DNA of 64,000 bases. Origin: Clostridium thermarum (GTDB lineage Bacteria; Bacillota; Clostridia; Clostridiales; Clostridiaceae). Shown piece by piece: positions 57,975 through 64,000 of this stretch (within the stretch, counting starts at the first letter, position 1; each line of letters starts with the position of its first letter). The notes below the pieces were generated by a model. The model worked only from the letters and a program-made list of their open reading frames with translations, was not told where the DNA came from and ran no database searches. Where the stretch lies: the NCBI RefSeq assembly GCF_006351925.1, contig NZ_CP040924.1, forward strand, positions 738,501 to 802,500, read 5' to 3'. Position numbers and translations under genes: made by a program.

Positions 57975-59081
57975 GTGGAGCATTTAAAGAAAACCGCCTT
58001 GTTTAACGTACACCAAAAATATGGAGGGAAAATAATAGATTTTGCAGGTTGGTCCCTGCCGGTACAGTATGAAGGCATATTACAGGAGCACGAGGCTGTA
58101 AGAAAGACTGCCGGGTTATTTGATGTCTCCCATATGGGGGAGATTGAGGTTAAGGGCATACAGGCAGAAGAATTTATGCAGTATTTAGTTACTAATGATG
58201 TAAGTACCATCGGTATCGGGCAAATTATTTACGCCTTGATGTGTTATCCACATGGTGGAGTGGTGGATGATGTACTCATATATAAGTTTAGCCGAGAATA
58301 CTTTTATATAGTAGTCAATGCCAGCAATATTGAAAAAGATTACGTGTGGATCACAGAGAATGCTGCCGGATACCATGTTCAGATTATCAATAGGTCAGCT
58401 GATATATCCGAACTTGCTCTTCAGGGACCCAAATCGGAGGAAATACTCCAAAAGCTTACAGCACAGGATTTATCTCAACTAAAGTTTTTTAACTTTATGG
58501 ACGATGTCCACATCAATGGAGTAAAGTGCCTGATATCTAGGTCAGGTTATACAGGTGAGGATGGCTTTGAAATATATGCTGATAATAAATATATAGAAAA
58601 GGTCTGGGAGGACCTAATGGAAGTTGGGAAAGTATTAGGACTGGTTCCTGCTGGCCTGGGCTGCAGGGATACCCTAAGATTTGAAGCATGTCTGCCGCTG
58701 TATGGCAACGAGATATCAGAAAACATAACACCTTTGGAAGCAGGCCTAAATATCTTTGTCAAACTGAATAAAGATAACTTTATAGGCAAAGCGCCTTTGT
58801 TAAAACAGAAAGAGGAGGGCTTGAAAAGAAAACTTATAGGTTTTGAAATGTTAGACAGAGGAATAGCAAGGCATGGCTATGAAGTTTCAGTGGAGGGAAA
58901 AAATATAGGTATTGTGACTACCGGATATATGGCACCTAGCCTGAAGAAAAATATTGGCCTTGCACTTGTGGACAGCAATTTTTCCGAAATAGATACGGAA
59001 ATCAATATTGTCATAAGAAATAAGCCGGTTAAGGCTAGAGTTATAAATAAGAAATTTTACAATAAAAATTATAAAAAATAA
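57975..59081 (+). CDS. gcvT: Glycine cleavage system T protein (aminomethyltransferase)
   Basis: A 368-residue enzyme that moves the methylene group from the lipoyl arm of H protein to tetrahydrofolate, releasing ammonia. Seen: GGKIIDFAGWSLPVQYEGI near the start, GLFDVSHMGEIEVKG (conserved folate-site Asp), SRSGYTGEDGFEIY, GLGCRDTLRFEACLPLYGNEI and the C-terminal TTGYMAPSLKKNIGLA. Length is normal. Start is GTG at 57975 after GGAGGGAAG. First gene of the operon under the glycine riboswitch. Confidence 0.96.
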   Translation: MEHLKKTALFNVHQKYGGKIIDFAGWSLPVQYEGILQEHEAVRKTAGLFDVSHMGEIEVKGIQAEEFMQYLVTNDVSTIGIGQIIYALMCYPHGGVVDDVLIYKFSREYFYIVVNASNIEKDYVWITENAAGYHVQIINRSADISELALQGPKSEEILQKLTAQDLSQLKFFNFMDDVHINGVKCLISRSGYTGEDGFEIYADNKYIEKVWEDLMEVGKVLGLVPAGLGCRDTLRFEACLPLYGNEISENITPLEAGLNIFVKLNKDNFIGKAPLLKQKEEGLKRKLIGFEMLDRGIARHGYEVSVEGKNIGIVTTGYMAPSLKKNIGLALVDSNFSEIDTEINIVIRNKPVKARVINKKFYNKNYKK

Positions 59082-59096
59082 TAGGGGGTATTTTTC

Positions 59097-59480
59097 ATGA
59101 AAGTTTTAGAAGGATTATTGTACACAAAGAATCATGAGTGGGTTAGAAAAGAAGGAGAAAAGGCCTATGTGGGTATTACAGATTATGCACAGAATGCACT
59201 GGGAGCCATAGTTTATGTAGAACTGCCTGAGACAGGCAGTGAATTTGCTGCCGGGGATAGCTTTGCAGTGGTGGAATCAGTAAAGGCAGCCTCTGATGTT
59301 TATTTGCCTGTAGCAGGTACCATAATAGAAGCAAATGAAGCCATTGTTGATGAACCGGGGCTTGTGAATGAAGAGCCCTATGACGCTTGGATGGTATGTG
59401 TTCAACTTGAAGATGGTGAAAAACTGGAAGACTTAATGAGCCCTGAGGAATATACTAAATTCTGTGCTGAGGAGAGATAA
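59097..59480 (+). CDS. gcvH: Glycine cleavage system H protein
   Basis: A 127-residue lipoyl carrier. The lipoylated Lys lies in [15 protein letters not shown] (Lys63), preceded by [29 protein letters not shown]. It shuttles the aminomethyl group between P, T and L proteins. TAGGGGGT precedes the ATG; it follows gcvT by 15 bases and abuts gcvPA. Confidence 0.97.
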   Translation: MKVLEGLLYTKNHEWVRKEGEKAYVGITDYAQNALGAIVYVELPETGSEFAAGDSFAVVESVKAASDVYLPVAGTIIEANEAIVDEPGLVNEEPYDAWMVCVQLEDGEKLEDLMSPEEYTKFCAEER

Positions 59481-59481
59481 T

Positions 59482-60825
59482 ATGTATCCTTACATTGCAA
59501 ATAGAATTCAAGACGAAGAGCTGATGCTGAAGACTATTGGGGTAGAATCAATTGAAGAACTTTTTAAGGATATTCCTGAGAGTATTAGGCTAAAGGATGG
59601 ATTAAAGCTGCAAAAATCCAAGGCTGAGCTGGAAGTGACAAATGAGCTTGAAAGCATGGCAAACAGAAATAGAAATTTAAAGGAATTAGTTTGCTTTTTA
59701 GGGGCAGGAGTTTATGACCGCTATATACCCTCAATAATAAAACATATAATCGGACGGTCAGAATTTTATACCTCCTATACCCCTTATCAACCGGAAATAA
59801 GCCAAGGTACCTTGCAGGCCATTTTTGAGTATCAAACTATGATAGCAGATTTAACAGGAATGGATACAGCTAATGCTTCTATGTACGATGGAGCTACTGC
59901 TTGCGCAGAGGCGGCCATGATGGCTGTAGATAATACCAGAAGAAAGAAAATAATCGTATCCAAAACTGTGCACCCGGAAGTAAGAAGAGTTTTAGCTACC
60001 TATATGAAGGTTCATGAAGCATGTCTTATTGAAGCAGAAGTAAATGAAGGGGTTACTGACATAGACCATCTGAAAGGCTTAATTGACAAGGATACAGCAG
60101 GAGTAATAGTACAGAATCCAAACTTTTTTGGAATAGCGGAGGACTATTCTGAGATTGAAAAAGTTACCCATGAAAATAAAGCTCTGTTAATTATGAATGT
60201 GGAACCTATAGCCATGGCACTGCTTAAAACACCGGGAGAAATCGGGGCAGATATTGCCGTTGGAGATGGTCAAAGCTTAGGAAACAGTATGAGCTTTGGA
60301 GGGCCGCACTTAGGCTTTATGGCTGTCAGTGCAAAATTAATGAGAAAGTTACCGGGAAGAATAGTAGGCCAAACAGTGGATGTAGAAGGCAAGAGGGCTT
60401 TTGTATTGACCCTGCAGGCAAGAGAACAGCATATAAGAAGAGAAAAGGCCAGCTCAAATATTTGCTCCAACCATTCCTTAAATGCTTTGGCAGCAGCGGT
60501 ATACATGACTACCTTAGGAAAGCAGGGAATTAAAGAGGTAGCGCAGCAAAGCATGAAAAAGGCCCACTATGCATACAAGCAATTAATCAAGACCGGTAAG
60601 TACGCACCATTGTTTAACAAGCCTTTCTTTATGGAATTTGCAGTGAAGTCACCAGTGGATATTTCTAAACTAAATGAACAGCTTTTAACTAATGGAATAT
60701 TGGGAGGCTATGATTTAGGTAGGGATTATCCCCGATATAGGGACGGTTCATTACTCTGTGTTACAGAGAAGAGAACAAAGTCTGAAATAGATAACCTTGT
60801 CCAGATAATGGAGGAAATAGTATGA
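59482..60825 (+). CDS. gcvPA: Glycine decarboxylase subunit 1 (P protein, N-terminal half)
   Basis: A 447-residue subunit. Seen: [73 protein letters not shown] and [21 protein letters not shown], all typical of GcvPA. With GcvPB it forms the heterotetrameric PLP-dependent decarboxylase found in Gram-positives and archaea. Start: ATG at 59482 directly after the gcvH stop, using GGAGAG within the end of gcvH. Its end overlaps gcvPB by four bases. Confidence 0.97.
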   Translation: MYPYIANRIQDEELMLKTIGVESIEELFKDIPESIRLKDGLKLQKSKAELEVTNELESMANRNRNLKELVCFLGAGVYDRYIPSIIKHIIGRSEFYTSYTPYQPEISQGTLQAIFEYQTMIADLTGMDTANASMYDGATACAEAAMMAVDNTRRKKIIVSKTVHPEVRRVLATYMKVHEACLIEAEVNEGVTDIDHLKGLIDKDTAGVIVQNPNFFGIAEDYSEIEKVTHENKALLIMNVEPIAMALLKTPGEIGADIAVGDGQSLGNSMSFGGPHLGFMAVSAKLMRKLPGRIVGQTVDVEGKRAFVLTLQAREQHIRREKASSNICSNHSLNALAAAVYMTTLGKQGIKEVAQQSMKKAHYAYKQLIKTGKYAPLFNKPFFMEFAVKSPVDISKLNEQLLTNGILGGYDLGRDYPRYRDGSLLCVTEKRTKSEIDNLVQIMEEIV

Positions 60826-62282
60826 AGGAATACAATGCTTTAATTTTTGAAGTTTCCAAAGAGGGAAGAAAAGCCTATTCTCTGCCCCAATGTGATGTGC
60901 CGGAATGCTCTACGGAAGAAATGATTCCAGAAAACTTATTAAGAAAATCTGAATTAGACCTACCGGAGGTCAGTGAAGTTGATGTCATAAGACATTACAC
61001 CTTGCTTTCAAATAAGAACTATGGTGTGGATACCGGCTTTTATCCACTAGGCTCTTGTACCATGAAATACAACCCGAAGATTAATGAAGATATGGCAATC
61101 TTATCAGGTTTTAGAGATATTCATCCCTATCAGAGGGAGGAAACTGTACAGGGAGCGCTGGAGCTGATGTATAACTTAAGCTTAGCCCTATGTGAAATCA
61201 CCGGTATGGATGCTATGTCCCTGCAGCCCGCAGCAGGGGCCCATGGTGAATTAATGGGACTTATGATTATTAAGGCTTATCATGAGAGCCGTGGCGAGTA
61301 TAAAAGAAAGAAGATAATTGTGCCGGATTCAGCTCATGGAACTAATCCTGCTTCTGCATCCGTTGCCGGTTTTCAGGTGGTGGAAGTAAAATCTGACAGT
61401 AAAGGTGCTGTGGATTTGGAAAGTCTAAAGTCAGTATTAAATGAAGAAACTGCAGGATTAATGCTCACTAATCCAAGTACCCTAGGGCTTTTTGAAAAGA
61501 ATATCCAAGAGATAGCACAGCTTGTTCATGAGACTGGAGGACTGCTATATTACGACGGGGCAAATATGAATGCCATAATGGGAATAACACGGCCTGGAGA
61601 TATGGGCTTTGATGTTGTTCATTTAAATCTCCATAAGACCTTTGCCACTCCTCATGGCGGAGGAGGTCCCGGAAGTGGGCCTGTAGGGGTAAAGAAGCAG
61701 TTGGAACCCTTCCTGCCGGTACCAGTAGTCAATAAAGAAGGAGATCTATATAGGCTAGATTATGACAGGCCTCTAAGCATTGGTAAGGTGAGGAGCTTCT
61801 ATGGCAACTTTGGAGTTTTGGTAAGAGCTTATACCTATATACTTACTATGGGGGCAGATGGTTTAAAGAAGACCAGCGAAATGGCAGTCCTAAATGCCAA
61901 CTATATGAAGGAACGGTTAAAACACCATTATTTCCTGCCAATAGACGAGGTATGTAAGCATGAATTTGTACTGGGGGGCCTGGAAGAAGGTGCCCATACC
62001 GTTACTACCTTGGACATGGCAAAGAGACTGCTGGACTATGGCTATCATCCGCCAACCATATACTTCCCGCTTATTGTGGATAGTGCCATAATGGTGGAAC
62101 CCACAGAAACAGAAAGCCTGGAAACTATAGATGCCTTTATTGAAGCTATGATTAAAATATCTCAGGAGGCAAGAGAGGATCCGGAAGTTCTGAAAACTGC
62201 ACCCCACAATACTGTAGTGCGTAGGCTTGATGAGGTGAGGGCGGCAAGGATACCGATACTGAGATGGCGGAAGAATACTTGA
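60822..62282 (+). CDS. gcvPB: Glycine decarboxylase subunit 2 (P protein, C-terminal half)
   Basis: A 486-residue PLP-binding subunit. The cofactor Lys is in [20 protein letters not shown] (Lys272). Also seen: [39 protein letters not shown] and [16 protein letters not shown]. It starts with ATGA overlap on gcvPA, giving coupled translation; GGAGG lies just upstream. It decarboxylates glycine and loads the aminomethyl group on GcvH. Confidence 0.97.
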   Translation: MKEYNALIFEVSKEGRKAYSLPQCDVPECSTEEMIPENLLRKSELDLPEVSEVDVIRHYTLLSNKNYGVDTGFYPLGSCTMKYNPKINEDMAILSGFRDIHPYQREETVQGALELMYNLSLALCEITGMDAMSLQPAAGAHGELMGLMIIKAYHESRGEYKRKKIIVPDSAHGTNPASASVAGFQVVEVKSDSKGAVDLESLKSVLNEETAGLMLTNPSTLGLFEKNIQEIAQLVHETGGLLYYDGANMNAIMGITRPGDMGFDVVHLNLHKTFATPHGGGGPGSGPVGVKKQLEPFLPVPVVNKEGDLYRLDYDRPLSIGKVRSFYGNFGVLVRAYTYILTMGADGLKKTSEMAVLNANYMKERLKHHYFLPIDEVCKHEFVLGGLEEGAHTVTTLDMAKRLLDYGYHPPTIYFPLIVDSAIMVEPTETESLETIDAFIEAMIKISQEAREDPEVLKTAPHNTVVRRLDEVRAARIPILRWRKNT

Positions 62283-62284
62283 AA

Positions 62285-62305
62285 ATTGACAATTGACATT
62301 TGACA
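62285..62305 (+). repeat. Short ATTGACA tandem repeat
   Basis: Three consecutive copies of ATTGACA-like units (the third TTTGACA) lie in the gcvPB-lpdA gap. This type of low-complexity repeat recurs in many bacterial genomes; no function assigned. Confidence 0.6.
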
Positions 62306-62359
62306 GCTGATATAAAGTATTCTTTTAAATAATAGATTTCACAAAGAGTAGGTGAATTA

Positions 62360-63778
62360 ATGGATAAGAGTATAATTATCATCGGAGGAGGGCCGGCGGG
62401 ATATACGGCTGCTATTAGGGCAGCTCAGTTAGGGGCTAAAGTTACCCTTGTTGAAAAGGATGAATTGGGGGGGACCTGTTTAAACCGTGGATGTATTCCA
62501 ACAAAAGCATTGTATAGAACTGCAGAAATAGTAAATACCCTGAGAAATGTTGATCAGTTTGGGATAAGGGTTGAAGGGTATGGCATTGATGTAAATAAAA
62601 TCCAAGAAAGAAAAAGAACCATTGTTAAGCAACTAGTGTCCGGAATTCAACAGCTTTTAAAAGCCAATAAGGTTGAGGTGGTTAAAGGAAGGGCCCAGTT
62701 TAAGAATGAAAGTACCGTAACAGTCATAAAGGATGATGGAAGCGAGGAAGAATTAAGGGGAAATGACATAATCATAGCCTCCGGATCCAAGCCAATGCTT
62801 CCGCCTATCCCTGGAGCTAACTTAGAAGGGATAATGCTAAGTGATGACATTCTGGATTTTACTGAAGTGCCAAAAAGCCTTGCTGTGATAGGAGGTGGGG
62901 TTATTGGCATGGAGTTTGCGGCCATTTTTAATGCACTGGGAACAAAGGTCACTGTTGTGGAATATATGCCCAGTATTTTGCCTATGGCCGATTCAGATAT
63001 TATTAAGAGATTCACAGCTATACAGAAGAAAAAGGGGATGGAGATATTTGCTTCAACTAAAGTCATTGGTATTGAAAAGTCGGAGTATGAATATATCCTA
63101 AACTGTGAAACAAAAAAGAGCACAACTAAAATAGCTGCGGAAAAAGTGCTGCTTTCCGTTGGACGTGTACCTCTGATAGAAGAATTAAACTTGCAGGCTG
63201 CCGGTATAGGCTTTGATAGAAAAGGGGTGGAGGTAGACAGTAACTTCAGAACCAATGTAAAAGGCATATATGCCATTGGTGATATCAATGGGAAGGCAAT
63301 GTTAGCCCATGCCGCCGCCCATCAGGGAATAAAAGCAGCTGAGCATATTGTAATAGGAAGAGAATCGGATGATAAAAGTGTAGTACCTTCCTGTATATTT
63401 ACTTTCCCTGAAATAGCTTCCGTTGGTATTACTGAAGAAATGGCTAAGGAGCAGGGGATAAACTATAAGATGGGTAAATTTCTTTTCGGTGCAAATGGGA
63501 AGGCCCTTACCCTAGGAGAACCGGAAGGTATGGTAAAGGTTATATCGAAAGCCAGGGATGAAGTGGAAGGCGAAAAAATAGAGGAGATCATAGGAATTCA
63601 TATAATGGGGCCTCATGCCTCAGATATAATACATGAAGGCACACTGGTGGTAAGTACTGGCTTAAGGGTTGAGGATGTAATAGAGACCATGCATGCACAT
63701 CCTACCTTGGCAGAAGCCTTTTCAGAGGCTGTGATGGCTATAAAGGGCCAATCCATACATCAGGTGAATAGGGGATAA
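62360..63778 (+). CDS. lpdA: Dihydrolipoyl dehydrogenase (L protein)
   Basis: A 472-residue FAD-dependent enzyme that reoxidises the lipoyl arm with NAD. Seen: FAD-binding IIIGGGPAGYTAAIRAAQLG, redox-active pair GGTCLNRGCIPTK (Cys40, Cys45), NAD-binding AVIGGGVIGMEFAAIF, YAIGDINGKAMLAHAA, and C-terminal His-Glu in HAHPTLAEAFSEA. It lacks a fused lipoyl domain. The 77-base gap after gcvPB holds no promoter or terminator that is clear, so it is probably the last gene of the gcv operon. The ribosome site (GTAGGTG) is weaker than its neighbours'. Confidence 0.96.
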   Translation: MDKSIIIIGGGPAGYTAAIRAAQLGAKVTLVEKDELGGTCLNRGCIPTKALYRTAEIVNTLRNVDQFGIRVEGYGIDVNKIQERKRTIVKQLVSGIQQLLKANKVEVVKGRAQFKNESTVTVIKDDGSEEELRGNDIIIASGSKPMLPPIPGANLEGIMLSDDILDFTEVPKSLAVIGGGVIGMEFAAIFNALGTKVTVVEYMPSILPMADSDIIKRFTAIQKKKGMEIFASTKVIGIEKSEYEYILNCETKKSTTKIAAEKVLLSVGRVPLIEELNLQAAGIGFDRKGVEVDSNFRTNVKGIYAIGDINGKAMLAHAAAHQGIKAAEHIVIGRESDDKSVVPSCIFTFPEIASVGITEEMAKEQGINYKMGKFLFGANGKALTLGEPEGMVKVISKARDEVEGEKIEEIIGIHIMGPHASDIIHEGTLVVSTGLRVEDVIETMHAHPTLAEAFSEAVMAIKGQSIHQVNRG

Positions 63779-63780
63779 TG

Positions 63781-63814
63781 TTAAAGGAGTAGTCTGTGGA
63801 GACTACTCCTTTAA
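63781..63814 (+). terminator. Hairpin at the end of the gcv operon
   Basis: A perfect 15-bp stem TTAAAGGAGTAGTCT (63781-63795) with 63800-63814 around GTGG. No T run follows, so termination efficiency is uncertain. Confidence 0.65.
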
Positions 63815-64000
63815 TAGAAGTCGAAAAAAAATATAAATATTTTATTAACAAAAAATTAGTAATTGTTAATAAAATAACAAAATATATGTCTGTTAAAATG
63901 TTGCTATCCATTGAATTTACATGATTTTATCTGATTTTACTTAAAGTTTAATTGTTAATTTGGTAACTATCAGACAAAAAATAGCTGATAAAGAGGTAAT
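63815..64000. other. AT-rich end of window, nothing recognised
   Basis: Very AT-rich. No gene, RNA or clear promoter can be supported before the window ends. Confidence 0.5.

Noticed and set aside
62647-63288. 213-codon open frame antisense to lpdA
   Set aside because: Shadow of a strongly conserved gene; composition follows the codons of lpdA and there is no ribosome site.
1-64000. CRISPR arrays, tRNA or rRNA genes, prophage or insertion sequences
   Set aside because: Looked for on both strands; no regularly spaced repeats, no recognisable RNA gene apart from the riboswitch, and no transposase or integrase motifs.

Overview
The window reads as chromosome of a low-G+C, spore-forming, anaerobic Firmicute, most likely a Clostridium-type organism. 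The evidence is the AT-rich sequence with strong AGGAGG ribosome sites, the spore-coat operon cotJABC, a pyruvate formate-lyase behind a consensus promoter, YesM/YesN-type two-component pairs, perfect CcpA (cre) boxes, and a glycine riboswitch ahead of a split gcvPA/gcvPB glycine cleavage operon. No tRNA, rRNA, CRISPR array or intact mobile element was seen.

Layout. 1-5.8 kb: 5' part of aroC, pflB, two small proteins, a DEAD-box helicase and an orphan 98-residue protein behind a perfect promoter with an adjacent palindrome. 5.8-8.3 kb: an XRE-TPR regulator, a palindrome-rich spacer, a 34-residue peptide gene and a stand-alone IF-3 gene that starts with AUU. 8.4-26.3 kb: housekeeping and small clostridial genes (2-hydroxyacid dehydrogenase, queG, DegV, exonuclease, a MASE3-like histidine kinase, cotJABC, several spore- or clostridia-type small proteins, a kinase-like protein, a MenA-type prenyltransferase, a frameshifted Cache-HAMP-PAS-GGDEF-EAL protein, cvfB). 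This stretch also holds back-to-back gene debris (alanine dehydrogenase and a possible peptidase) and a MITE-like element.

26.4-43.9 kb looks like a beta-1,3-glucan (laminarin-type) utilisation locus. It has two ABC permeases and a lipoprotein binding protein with no ATPase, a YesM kinase and YesN regulator, a 1060-residue GH161/GH149-like phosphorylase, and a secreted protein of about 2050 residues with Ig-like domains, a GH16 laminarinase domain and many CBM modules. The transporter operon and the glucanase share the same promoter architecture: a 27-nt motif, a -35/-10 pair, and a perfect cre box over the start point, with nearly identical spacing. The implied pathway is extracellular cleavage by GH16, uptake of oligosaccharides, and intracellular phosphorolysis to glucose 1-phosphate, induced by YesMN and repressed by CcpA.

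44.1-49.2 kb: a frameshifted DUF1643-like/TPR/double-AAA+ protein, a decayed stretch, an unknown gene and a Gfo/Idh/MocA oxidoreductase. 49.3-56.5 kb (minus strand): an mglBAC-type sugar ABC transporter and a second YesMN pair. 56.7-63.8 kb: udk, then a tandem glycine riboswitch controlling gcvT-gcvH-gcvPA-gcvPB-lpdA.

Three genes carry clear single-base frame breaks (GGDEF/EAL, GH16-CBM, AAA+), and a fourth break is possible near 47.48 kb. Whether these are mutations or sequence errors cannot be settled from the sequence alone.
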